From: Planctomycetota bacterium
GTDB lineage: Bacteria; Planctomycetota; UBA8108; UBA1146
DNA: 20,664 nucleotides
Assembly: GCA_002691835.1 (NCBI GenBank)
Contig: NZJA01000111.1
Location: forward strand, 1-20,664
Reading direction: 5' to 3'
Shown here: in pieces, positions 1 through 7,335 of the stretch
Position numbering within the stretch: position 1 is the stretch's first letter
How the letters are laid out: each line of letters starts with the position of its first letter
Notes under the pieces: model-generated
The model's database searches: none
What the model was told of the DNA's origin: nothing
What the model saw: only the letters and a program-made list of their open reading frames with translations
Translations under genes and position numbers: made by a program

Positions 1-467
1 CCACTCTGGCTCTGGATCTTCTGAGGACACTCTTTACGCCGGGTGATCCTCACGATGAATTACTGAGGGAAACGCTCCAGTACTTCAAATTGCTTTCGGC
101 GGGAGTCGGGCGTAGAAGATTGCGAAATCGGTTTTTTCACTCCGTTCTCGAAGCCAGCGGACTCCAGCCCTCATGGGAAAATTGCGCGGGCTGTGAATCT
201 CCCCTGGCTGAGAGCCCTGTAGATTCGTTGGTTTTCCAATTGCCAGCGGGATTCCATTGCCAGTCGTGTGCCGGGAATTCAGGGCGTATATCCGTGGATC
301 ACGCCCTTCTGAACTACCTGAGAGCGGATTCAGCTCAGGAATGGGGTCGTGTCCCTACGTGGCAGGTTCCTGATGATGTCGTATTGAGGGGCTGGGAGAT
401 CCTCAGTTCCCTGATTTCGCATCACTTGGAGAGGCCGCCTCGTTCGTTAAGATACTTACGTGTCTGA
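1..467 (+). CDS. recO: DNA repair protein RecO, C-terminal part (5' end outside window)
   Basis: The reading frame is open from base 3 to the TGA at 465-467 and enters from the left edge, so the N-terminal OB-fold is missing. What remains is the helical C-terminal domain of RecO, which with RecR loads RecA on SSB-coated single-stranded DNA in RecF-pathway repair. Two CxxC pairs (codons at about 184-195 and 258-269) form the zinc-finger pattern of many RecO proteins. The end of the protein (HHLERPPRSLRYL) matches the conserved RecO ending, in which a basic, arginine-rich segment follows a helix with paired histidines. A gap of 38 bp separates it from the BamD-like gene, and both are on the plus strand. 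Family assignment rests on these motifs and not on overall identity, but no other family fits as well. Confidence 0.88.
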   Translation, partial: TLALDLLRTLFTPGDPHDELLRETLQYFKLLSAGVGRRRLRNRFFHSVLEASGLQPSWENCAGCESPLAESPVDSLVFQLPAGFHCQSCAGNSGRISVDHALLNYLRADSAQEWGRVPTWQVPDDVVLRGWEILSSLISHHLERPPRSLRYLRV

Positions 468-505
468 GCAATCTGGCCGGGCCAGATTCACGGGAAGCAG
501 GGGGA

Positions 506-1435
506 ATGATTTTTTGCAATGGTGTTCAGTTAATGGTGCTGATGCTTTCACTCCAGTCTGCGGAGATTCCGGCAGATGGAGAGTTTGCGAAAATTCTTAG
601 TGATGCTCGCAATGCCGTAGAAGCAGGAAATCCAGAAGAAGCTGCATTTCTTTATCAGGATGCCATCGATCTGTTCCTTTATGAAGATGAAGGATCGAGT
701 CGAGGGCCTCTGATTTCAAGGGTCCGTCTGGATCTTGTTCGCGCTCTTGTGGGCAGTCGTCAATTTGACGAAGCACTTCGAGTGACCGAAGAAATTTTCG
801 AATCAGATCCCGGTCCCCAGACCCTCGAAGAAGCATTGCAGATTCGCTACAACATCGGTTTTTCATATCTGACCGGTGCAACAAGAAAGTTGTTCGGTCT
901 TGAAGTCAACGCAGAAAGTCGAGGTCTGGAAGTCCTCAATAATCTGATTAAAGACTATCCTTTCATGAACTTCAGCGATGATGCAATTTTTCACTGCGGC
1001 ACTTGGTATCTGAAGAACAATCAACCCGAAGATGCAGAGAGATACTTCACGCGCCTAGTCAGGGAATATCCAGAAAGTGATTGGATAGCGGCCGCACATC
1101 TTTTGGCTGGAGATGCCGCGATGGCGCAGTTGAAGGGTGTCGACTACGATTTGGGAATCCTGATTTCAGCGGAACGGTATTATCGCCGATACCTGCGCCT
1201 TTTTCCGGGTCAGGGAGAAGCTGCACGCGCAAGAGAAAGCCTGGACCTGATCGATTCCTACAAGGCTCGGCGAAGAATTCAGATCGCTGATTTCTATATC
1301 CGAATCGACAAATTTGAATCTGCTAGAATCTATCTTGAAAAGGTCATGTTGGAGTCGACGGGTACACCGGAAGCGACAGAAGCTCGACGAATTCTCGAGG
1401 GGATTCGGGGTAAATTGGAAGCAGGTCGCCGATGA
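506..1435 (+). CDS. BamD-like TPR protein (outer-membrane assembly family)
   Basis: This 309-residue protein is made of tetratricopeptide-type helical pairs. Visible repeats lie at about residues 35-55 (GNPEEAAFLYQDAIDLF), 90-110, 170-205 (PEDAERYFTRLVREYPESDW) and 255-305 (ADFYIRIDKFESARIYLEKV). The last repeat, with its F-Y pattern and the following T-P-E-A-x-E-A, closely resembles the end of BamD/YfiO, the TPR lipoprotein of the beta-barrel assembly machine. A short hydrophobic N-terminus (VQLMVLMLSL, ending near SAEIPA) looks like a signal peptide. Unlike classical BamD I see no lipobox cysteine after it. The ATG at 506 is preceded by a purine-rich stretch (GGAAGCAGGGGGA). The stop overlaps the lptE start by 4 bp, so the two envelope genes are probably translationally coupled. 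It could be a different periplasmic TPR protein, because the exact role is inferred from fold and neighbour. Confidence 0.62.
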   Translation: MIFCNGVQLMVLMLSLQSAEIPADGEFAKILSDARNAVEAGNPEEAAFLYQDAIDLFLYEDEGSSRGPLISRVRLDLVRALVGSRQFDEALRVTEEIFESDPGPQTLEEALQIRYNIGFSYLTGATRKLFGLEVNAESRGLEVLNNLIKDYPFMNFSDDAIFHCGTWYLKNNQPEDAERYFTRLVREYPESDWIAAAHLLAGDAAMAQLKGVDYDLGILISAERYYRRYLRLFPGQGEAARARESLDLIDSYKARRRIQIADFYIRIDKFESARIYLEKVMLESTGTPEATEARRILEGIRGKLEAGRR

Positions 1436-1953
1436 ACCTTCGATCCCAGTTAATTCTGATACTGTTTACCTTGGGTGCTTCTTTTCTCTATTCGGGATGT
1501 GGTTATTCTCCCGGTTATCGCCTTCCAAGAGGAGTCTCCAAGGTTTCAATTCCTGTTTTCAAGAATGAAACGATTCCTTTCCGAAAAGATCTCGAATACG
1601 AGCTGACTCGGGCGGTGAAAAAAGAATTCCAGCTGATGACTCCTGCCGAGGTGACATCGCTGGAGGATTCGAATGCTATTCTGAGAGGCGCAGTTCTTCG
1701 ATTTGAAGAAGGAGTGCTCGTCGAGAGTAGTTCTGGAGAGATTCAGGAAGCCGGGATTGTCGTCAGTGTTGGGATTCAATTAATCCGTACCCGCGATCAG
1801 AGAGTTTTATTGGAGAGAGCCGTTGAAGCCAGGGCCTCCTACTCCCAAGCTTCTGGCGAAACGATTGAAGTGGCAAGGCAGGAGGCGATCACTGATATCG
1901 CCCGCAGGATCATTGCTGAAATCGAGCCTTGGGAAATTAACACCCAACGCTGA
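1432..1953 (+). CDS. lptE: LPS-assembly lipoprotein LptE
   Basis: This 173-residue lipoprotein belongs to the LptE family, the outer-membrane plug that pairs with the LptD barrel to deliver lipopolysaccharide to the cell surface. A signal peptide (about residues 5-20, hydrophobic) ends in a lipobox with LYSGC, predicting lipidation of Cys23. The mature start CGYSPGYRLP and the following V-S-I-P-V-F-K-N-E-T are the family hallmark (CGY... then 'I.VP.F.N.T'). Next come a helix with E-Y-E-L-T-R-A-V, a strand A-I-L-R-G-A-V and a C-terminal helix rich in A-R-R-I. Its ATG overlaps the upstream TPR gene's stop (ATGA). It is followed 12 bp later by folP. Its presence implies an LPS-containing outer membrane. 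lptD is not in the window. Confidence 0.85.
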   Translation: MNLRSQLILILFTLGASFLYSGCGYSPGYRLPRGVSKVSIPVFKNETIPFRKDLEYELTRAVKKEFQLMTPAEVTSLEDSNAILRGAVLRFEEGVLVESSSGEIQEAGIVVSVGIQLIRTRDQRVLLERAVEARASYSQASGETIEVARQEAITDIARRIIAEIEPWEINTQR

Positions 1954-1965
1954 GAGGTTGCTGAT

Positions 1966-2784
1966 TTGTCTGTCAAGGTTCTTGGGATCCTGAATGTGAC
2001 ACCGGATTCTTTCAGTGACGGTGGTCGCTGGCAGGATTCCGATCAGGCTCTGGCCCAAGCGGTTCGAATGGTTGAGCAAGGTGCTGCGGCAATCGATATC
2101 GGTGGCGAATCCACACGGCCAGGCAGCCTGGAAATCAGTGTTCAGCAAGAGCTGGATCGAGTGATTCCTTGTCTGGAAAGACTCTCCGGCCATATTGATG
2201 TACCTATGAGCATCGATACCCGTCGTTATGAAGTTGCCGCGGCAGCAGTTTCACATGGGGTCACCATCATCAATGACACCTCTGCACTGAGAGATGACCC
2301 ACAGCTCCTTGAGTTTGTCGTTGAGAAGAATCTGGATGTCGTTTTGATGCATCGTCAAGGAATCCCCGAAACCATGCAGGATGATCCGGGTTATTCTGAT
2401 GCAGTCGGTGAAATCTGCGGTTTTTTCCAGTCTCGACTAGAGGGATTTGTTTCTGCAGGTGGACGCCATGAACAAGTCATTCTTGATCCTGGAATCGGAT
2501 TTGGAAAAAGACTCGAGGATAACTTTCTGATTGCCCGGTCATTGAATCGGTTTAAAGAACTGGGAGCTCCTGTCATGTTGGGGGCATCCAGAAAAGCCTG
2601 TACCGGCGCATTGGATGGGAAACCGCCAGCAGACCGGTTACCGGGATCACTGGCATTTATCGCCATGGCCCAACAGGGTGGCGCAGATTGGGTTCGTGTC
2701 CATGACGTGGATGAAACCGTCCGCTTTCTTGCAGTACTCGAAGCCATTCAACAGACCACTGCTGATCTGGAGGCTCGCACTTGA
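1966..2784 (+). CDS. folP: Dihydropteroate synthase
   Basis: This gene encodes the TIM-barrel enzyme that condenses 6-hydroxymethyl-dihydropterin pyrophosphate with p-aminobenzoate in folate synthesis. All signature blocks are present in order: LNVTPDSFSDGG near residues 9-20, DIGGESTRPGS near 45-55, SIDT, INDTSAL, an MHRQG block (usually MHMQG), LDPGIGFGK and LGASRK near the C-terminus. The length (272 aa) is typical. The start is a TTG at 1966, preceded by AGAGG at 1953-1957. This gives a protein beginning directly with the first barrel strand (MSVKVLGILN), and no upstream ATG in frame is better placed. It lies 12 bp after lptE and overlaps cdaA by 4 bp. Sulfonamide drugs target this family, but nothing in the sequence indicates resistance. 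Confidence 0.95.
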   Translation: MSVKVLGILNVTPDSFSDGGRWQDSDQALAQAVRMVEQGAAAIDIGGESTRPGSLEISVQQELDRVIPCLERLSGHIDVPMSIDTRRYEVAAAAVSHGVTIINDTSALRDDPQLLEFVVEKNLDVVLMHRQGIPETMQDDPGYSDAVGEICGFFQSRLEGFVSAGGRHEQVILDPGIGFGKRLEDNFLIARSLNRFKELGAPVMLGASRKACTGALDGKPPADRLPGSLAFIAMAQQGGADWVRVHDVDETVRFLAVLEAIQQTTADLEART

Positions 2785-3635
2785 ACGAGTTTAACGCCAT
2801 TTGGACAGCCGTCGAAGCGATCGGCCCGTGGAGGGTTCTCTTCGAGATCAGCGTGATCTACATGTTGATCTACGGCTTCATCGTCTTTTGCGAAGGCACT
2901 CGCGGTGCGGGAGTTCTCAAAGGGTTGGCTCTCTCCGTCATCATTGCGGTGGTGGGGACACGCCTTGCCGTGAACTTCTTGAACCTTGAGCGAATCGGCT
3001 TCCTGTTGACGGTGATCACTCCTGCCGCTTTCACAGCCATCATTGTCATACTTCAGCCAGAATTACGTCGGGGCCTGGTGCGATTGAGTCAGGCGCCGAT
3101 TTTTGGCGAGTTGGTGCGCGATGAGCAGGAGCTGGTGGTGGTGCTGGTGAGGGCATGCCAAATGCTTTCCAAAGCTCGTATCGGAGCTCTTTTTGCCATC
3201 GAAAGAGATCAGAGTCTGAATCCTTGGGTCGATAGAGGCACCATTCTGGATGCAGAAGTCTCATCGGAAATCATCAATACCGTCTTCTATCCAGGAACCG
3301 CGCTTCATGATGGAGCAGTCGTTATCCAAAAAGGTCGAATCGCTGCAGCCGGCTGCCTTTTGCCACTCTCTGAAAATGAACAGTTGGGTTCATGGGCGGG
3401 AACACGTCATAGAGCTGCAGTGGGGCTGACCGAAGAATCCGATGCTGTCACGATTGTTGTCAGTGAGGAGAGCGGTGGAGTTTCGATCTGTGTTCGTGGC
3501 GAAGTCTACAGGGATCTGGACCGAGATGAGCTGGCTGACAGATTACGGTCCTACTACACCAAGACAGAGACCCCTGATCCCACAGTCCCGGTAGATTCTT
3601 CTGCAAGTGGTGACAGAAAGGGGAGCGAATCATGA
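2781..3635 (+). CDS. cdaA: Membrane diadenylate cyclase CdaA (DisA_N/DAC domain)
   Basis: CdaA makes the second messenger cyclic di-AMP from two ATP. Three N-terminal membrane segments lie at about residues 18-37, 44-64 and 72-91, followed by a cytoplasmic DAC domain (about 110-250). The two catalytic motifs are intact: DGA at residues 177-179 (within ALHDGAVVI) and RHR at 209-211 (within GTRHRAA). The tail after residue 260 is polar and probably disordered. The start is a TTG at 2781 whose bases form TTGA with the folP stop, and GGAGG at 2769-2773 is a good ribosome binding site. The 3' end overlaps cdaR (ATGA). The arrangement cdaA-cdaR-glmM is the classical one described in Firmicutes, where CdaR and GlmM modulate the cyclase. 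Its occurrence beside lptE shows the pathway in an LPS-bearing organism. Confidence 0.95.
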   Translation: MNEFNAIWTAVEAIGPWRVLFEISVIYMLIYGFIVFCEGTRGAGVLKGLALSVIIAVVGTRLAVNFLNLERIGFLLTVITPAAFTAIIVILQPELRRGLVRLSQAPIFGELVRDEQELVVVLVRACQMLSKARIGALFAIERDQSLNPWVDRGTILDAEVSSEIINTVFYPGTALHDGAVVIQKGRIAAAGCLLPLSENEQLGSWAGTRHRAAVGLTEESDAVTIVVSEESGGVSICVRGEVYRDLDRDELADRLRSYYTKTETPDPTVPVDSSASGDRKGSES

Positions 3636-4705
3636 ACAAAACTCCTCTGAATGTCCGGATGATGGAGTTCTTCTTCGGGAATACCCGAAACAAGCTGACG
3701 AGTATGGTTCTGGCCATCGTGGTGTGGGCTTACGCCTTTGGAAATACCGGTCATGAAGAGATTCGTGAAGCTGTGATTAGGCTGGAGCCCTCCTCTAATC
3801 AGGAGCAAATCATCGTCCGTCAGAAAATCAGCGACTCGCGATTGATGGGTCAACCAGGAGATGCCTTTTCTGGCAATATCCGTATGACTCTTTCCGGACC
3901 CCGAAATGTATTGGCGAGATACTCAGAGGAAAGCCCGCAAATCATCGGAACTCTGTTCGTTGAAAGAAGTGGACTGATTCAGTTGAGATCCGGGGATGCC
4001 TTTGATTTACCTGCTGGATTGACGATCCAGAGTGTTGACCCGTCGTCGATCGAAGTCGAAGTCGATGCTCTTGTGAGGGTTCAGAGAGAAGTACGCCCAA
4101 TCATTAAGGGGCAGCCAGCAACGGGGTATCAGATCACCAGTGACAACGTGAAGGCTGTCCCCAAGACCGTCACCTTGGTGGGGCCGAAGACCGTCCTCGA
4201 AGGAGATCAGGTCAACGTACTCTCTCGGGAGATCGACGTGAGTGGGCTTTCAGATTCAAAAACGGTTGAGTCTGTCGAGCTTTTGATCACAGGAGATGAT
4301 TCGGGACTGGTGAAGTTTGATCCTCCCAATGCTGCATCCTCAGGCCAAGTGGAGATCACGCTTTCTCAAAACTTGAAAGAAGCGACGGCAGAGGTTTCTG
4401 TGCGATATGTCGTTGAAGAGGGCGTCCCTCTTGAAATCAATGGTGATCAATCCGTGAATGTGACGGTGAGGGGCATCGAAGAAGACATTCTGCAGTGGAA
4501 AGAGAATGTCGAGGAAGGTCGCTTTTACTTATTGGTGCGTGCGATTGATACCAATGGAACGAGCTTGAATCCCAGTGCAGACCAGGTCTTTTGGGTCGAC
4601 GGGAGCCTGCCTGCAAGAATTTCTCGAGAGACGATGAAATTCGATAAGATCATCCTCTATAGCGCCAAGAAAATTGACCAAAACAGAGAAGAGCAGGATC
4701 GATGA
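3632..4705 (+). CDS. cdaR: YbbR-domain protein, CdaA regulator (CdaR)
   Basis: This 357-residue protein has one membrane anchor near the N-terminus (about residues 20-38, LTSMVLAIVVWAYAFG). It is followed by an extracytoplasmic part of repeated beta-rich YbbR units. Repeat hallmarks are the P-x-x-V-x-L/V-x-G-P pattern (PKTVTLVGPKTVL at about 178-190; an earlier RMTLSGPRNVL near 85) and the RPIIKGQPATGYQ segment that begins the second unit. The family partners with CdaA and adjusts c-di-AMP output in Bacillus and Listeria; here that role is inferred from homology and position. The start ATG overlaps the cdaA stop, and its own stop overlaps the glmM start, so the three genes are translationally linked. 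The ribosome binding site is GGGGAG at 3620-3625. Confidence 0.85.
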   Translation: MNKTPLNVRMMEFFFGNTRNKLTSMVLAIVVWAYAFGNTGHEEIREAVIRLEPSSNQEQIIVRQKISDSRLMGQPGDAFSGNIRMTLSGPRNVLARYSEESPQIIGTLFVERSGLIQLRSGDAFDLPAGLTIQSVDPSSIEVEVDALVRVQREVRPIIKGQPATGYQITSDNVKAVPKTVTLVGPKTVLEGDQVNVLSREIDVSGLSDSKTVESVELLITGDDSGLVKFDPPNAASSGQVEITLSQNLKEATAEVSVRYVVEEGVPLEINGDQSVNVTVRGIEEDILQWKENVEEGRFYLLVRAIDTNGTSLNPSADQVFWVDGSLPARISRETMKFDKIILYSAKKIDQNREEQDR

Positions 4706-6057
4706 TCTTCGGTACAGATGGAATACGGGATATCGGTGGTAGTGGCCTGCTATCTTGCGATTCTGTCGATCGAGTGGGGACTGCGATTCTCAGATACTTG
4801 CAAAAAAAAGGTGTGAGTCAGCCCTGCGTTCTCTTGGGTCGAGATACCCGTGAATCAGGCCCTGAGATCGAATCCCTTCTGACAAGGTCTCTTCAGCGGG
4901 GCGGGGTTCAAACCCTTCATGCAGGCGTGGTTCCGACACCAGCGATTTCAGTATTGTTAGCGCAGGGCTATGCCGATCTTGGACTGATGATTTCAGCTTC
5001 TCATAATCCACCCGAGTTTAACGGCATCAAAATTCTGGATCACCGCGGCGAGAAATTGTCCAAGGAAGCAGAGAAGGATATCTCTGTGGATCATGCCGTC
5101 GCCTCTCCTCTGGAAGGCGAACTTCCTGAGATAAAAGAAGATCCTCAATGGGGACAGAAATACATCAACTTCCTTCTCTCTGCATTTCCAGAAGGAGAGT
5201 TTTTGGCAGGACTTTCGGTCGTTCTGGATACTGCCCGAGGTGCTGCTTGCCATTGGGCACCCGAAGCATTTCGCTCCGCTGGGGCAAAAGTTCATCTTCT
5301 TCATGATGATCCAGACGGTTCACAAATAAATGTAGGCTGCGGTTCTTTACACCCCGAGATTCTTGCCGAGGAAGTCCTTTCCAGAGGAGCAGATCTTGGA
5401 GTTGCCTTTGATGGGGATGCTGATCGTGCGCTTTTTTGTGATCACACCGGAGCATCTCTAGATGGAGATGACGTGATAGCCCTCTGGGCTCTCAATCTCA
5501 AAGCCCGAGATTCTTTGGATCCACCCGTGGTTGCACTGACGGTCATGTCGAATATGGGGGTTGAGAAGTATCTCAATTCGAACGCGATTCAAGTGATCCG
5601 GACTCCTGTCGGTGACCGTGAAGTTGCGAATGCGCTTCGCGAAAGTGGTGGAGTTCTAGGTGGAGAAACTTCAGGACACATCATCCACAGGACAGAAGCT
5701 GCCACAGGAGATGGAATTCGAACGGGTTTGTCTGTTTGTCAGTGCCTGGTTGAATCTGGGGTGCGTCTGTCTGACCACAATGGAAATTTTCAGCGATATC
5801 CTTTAGAGCAGAGAACTGTGCGGATTGAGAACCGGCCAGAATTCGATTCTCTGGAAAATCTCAGAGGAGCAATCACTGAGGCAGAAGACCAGTTGGCAGA
5901 AGACGGCCGCTTGGTCGTTCGCTTTTCGGGTACGGAACCTCTACTGCGAATATTGGTGGAAGCTGTATCGGAAGAGTTGGCCCATCACTGGGTTGAGAGA
6001 CTCCTGGAGGCTGCTCGTGAGGAAGAATCCTTGGGAACAGTCACTGTCGTCGCCTGA
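4702..6057 (+). CDS. glmM: Phosphoglucosamine mutase
   Basis: GlmM converts glucosamine-6-phosphate to glucosamine-1-phosphate, the entry to UDP-GlcNAc for peptidoglycan and LPS. At 451 residues it has the normal family length and the four alpha-D-phosphohexomutase domains. The catalytic phosphoserine motif ISASHNP places the active serine at residue 100. The Mg-binding loop FDGDADR has Asp237, Asp239 and Asp241. The sugar-binding GGETSGH follows, and the phosphate-binding RFSGTEP loop is near residues 407-413. The start ATG overlaps the cdaR stop (ATGA at 4702-4705). In Firmicutes GlmM binds and inhibits CdaA, so co-translation here fits a conserved link between c-di-AMP and cell-wall precursor supply. 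The gene ends 21 bp before the convergent yhaM-like gene. Confidence 0.95.
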   Translation: MIFGTDGIRDIGGSGLLSCDSVDRVGTAILRYLQKKGVSQPCVLLGRDTRESGPEIESLLTRSLQRGGVQTLHAGVVPTPAISVLLAQGYADLGLMISASHNPPEFNGIKILDHRGEKLSKEAEKDISVDHAVASPLEGELPEIKEDPQWGQKYINFLLSAFPEGEFLAGLSVVLDTARGAACHWAPEAFRSAGAKVHLLHDDPDGSQINVGCGSLHPEILAEEVLSRGADLGVAFDGDADRALFCDHTGASLDGDDVIALWALNLKARDSLDPPVVALTVMSNMGVEKYLNSNAIQVIRTPVGDREVANALRESGGVLGGETSGHIIHRTEAATGDGIRTGLSVCQCLVESGVRLSDHNGNFQRYPLEQRTVRIENRPEFDSLENLRGAITEAEDQLAEDGRLVVRFSGTEPLLRILVEAVSEELAHHWVERLLEAAREEESLGTVTVVA

Positions 6058-6061
6058 GCTC

Positions 6062-6078
6062 TTTGCACTGCTTGCAAA
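6062..6078. other. Small stem-loop between convergent stops
   Basis: TTTGCA at 6062-6067 and TGCAAA at 6073-6078 form a 6-bp inverted repeat with a 5-base loop. It fills the whole 21-bp gap between the glmM stop and the minus-strand nuclease stop. It is weak (two G-C pairs) and no long T-run follows on either strand. It may act as a modest bidirectional 3' end or RNA end-protecting hairpin, or it may be chance. Confidence 0.3.
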
Positions 6079-7176
6079 TCAGAAGGGCAAATCTCCGGTC
6101 TTGTCCGTCTCTTCTGAAGTTCCGGAATCAGCGCCCGAAGAGGGGCGACTCTCCCTGCGTTCAGATCCCGAGTCCTGTGCGATCTCCCGAGTGACCATGC
6201 CGTTGTAGCCATCGAGGTGTTGGGCGAAATAGGGACGTGTTTCAAGAAGGTGGGAGTGGTCGCCAAAGCGTGGGTCTCCGGGCCCTGGGGCTGCTTTTCC
6301 GAAGAGTTCGAGAAAGCCCGTTAACTTGGCATCGAGATTGTCGATGAAGTGCATCGCCAGTGCTTCCGGAGTACTGGGCCTTTTCGGAGATCCAAATTCG
6401 AGTCTGCCGTGATGGCTGGCAACCAGATGCTGGATCTGAAGAACCACTTCTTCATCGAGGTTTCCGAGTTCTTTTGCCGCTTCGTTAATCCAGTTGCAGC
6501 ACATGACAATATGTCCGAGCAGTTGACCTTCTGCGGTGTAGGAAAATCCGTTTTCTATACACAGTTCTTCCGTTTTTGCGATGTCATGGAGAAGGACTCC
6601 TGCGATCAGGATATCGCGGTCGAGCCATGGGTAATGGTCACAAACCTTGTCTGCCAATTGGACTAGCGAAATTACGTGTTCGAGTAGACCCCCGATGTAG
6701 GCATGATGCATGGCTTTGCCAGCTGGTGAGAGACGCAGGCGATCTCTCAGTCCCGGTCTTGCAAGGATGGTCACGACCAATTGCCGAACGTCATCGTTTT
6801 TAAGGGCTGCAACTCTCTCTTCCAGCTCACGTTCAAGTTCTGGAATTTCATGTTTAGTTCGAGGAAGAAATTCGGTGGCCTCGAGGCCTGCATCTTCTGC
6901 CGTCATTGGATCAAGCCGATCGATGATCACCTGAGGAGCACCTTGATACTCCTCCACGCGGCCTTCGATTCGGATGAATGGGCGTTTCTGGATTTCCCGG
7001 AATTCATCCTGGCTACTCTCCCAGCGCATCGCTTTCACGGTAGCAGTTCGATCTCGGAGTGTCATAGGGACAAAGAATTTGCCATTTCTGGCGGTTTTAA
7101 GGCTGGCATCCTCCAGAAGGTAGATCCCTTCGATGCGATCACCCCGATTCAGTGTTTCCAGTGTGCGCTGACTCAA
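6079..7176 (-). CDS. YhaM-type 3'-5' exonuclease (OB-fold plus HD domain)
   Basis: The protein joins an N-terminal OB-fold (about residues 10-95, RIEGIYLLEDAS... FIRIEGRVEEYQG) to an HD metal-dependent phosphohydrolase domain (about 150-310). This is the architecture of YhaM/Cbf1 3'-5' exonucleases acting on RNA and single-stranded DNA. With the start used here, metal ligands are His157/158 (HHAYIGGLLEHV), His197-Asp198 (LLHDIAK), His222, His255/256 (SHHG) and Asp279 (FIDNLDAK). A Ser/Gly/Arg-rich linker then leads to the acidic ending TDKTGDLPF, which resembles the SSB C-terminal tip. I chose TTG at 7176 because GGGGA sits six bases upstream and the OB-fold begins soon after. An in-frame ATG at 7251 would add 25 polar residues but follows a C-rich stretch with no ribosome binding site. 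It converges with glmM and diverges from the 7336 gene. Confidence 0.85.
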   Translation of the reverse strand: MSQRTLETLNRGDRIEGIYLLEDASLKTARNGKFFVPMTLRDRTATVKAMRWESSQDEFREIQKRPFIRIEGRVEEYQGAPQVIIDRLDPMTAEDAGLEATEFLPRTKHEIPELERELEERVAALKNDDVRQLVVTILARPGLRDRLRLSPAGKAMHHAYIGGLLEHVISLVQLADKVCDHYPWLDRDILIAGVLLHDIAKTEELCIENGFSYTAEGQLLGHIVMCCNWINEAAKELGNLDEEVVLQIQHLVASHHGRLEFGSPKRPSTPEALAMHFIDNLDAKLTGFLELFGKAAPGPGDPRFGDHSHLLETRPYFAQHLDGYNGMVTREIAQDSGSERRESRPSSGADSGTSEETDKTGDLPF

Positions 7177-7251
7177 AGGAAGTCCCCTTTCTGGTGCAAG
7201 AGCACCCGTGTCTTGTGAGTCTCTACTCTTAGGAAGTCCCTTGCAACCCAT

Positions 7252-7284
7252 GGGGGGGACTTGCAGGGGATGGGGGATAGGGGG
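7252..7284 (+). promoter_or_regulatory. G-quadruplex motif in divergent intergenic region
   Basis: Four G-tracts on the plus strand, at 7252-7258, 7266-7269, 7272-7276 and 7280-7284, are separated by loops of 7, 2 and 3 bases. This satisfies the canonical intramolecular G4 pattern with at least four stacked tetrads. It lies between the yhaM-like gene and the 7336 gene. A weak sigma-70-like pair (TTGCAG at 7261-7266, GACAAT at 7284-7289, 17-bp spacer) overlaps it, so three of the tracts would fall in the promoter spacer. The complementary strand is C-rich just before the alternative ATG of the nuclease. Regulatory function is inference. Confidence 0.5.
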
Positions 7285-7335
7285 ACAATCAGCTTTCGGA
7301 AGAAATGAACTGCCCTCTCGAAGGAGGATTTCCTA

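Noticed and set aside
6349..7218. Several plus-strand open frames antisense to the YhaM-like gene
   Set aside because: They mirror a well-supported minus-strand gene with catalytic motifs and show no recognisable domain.
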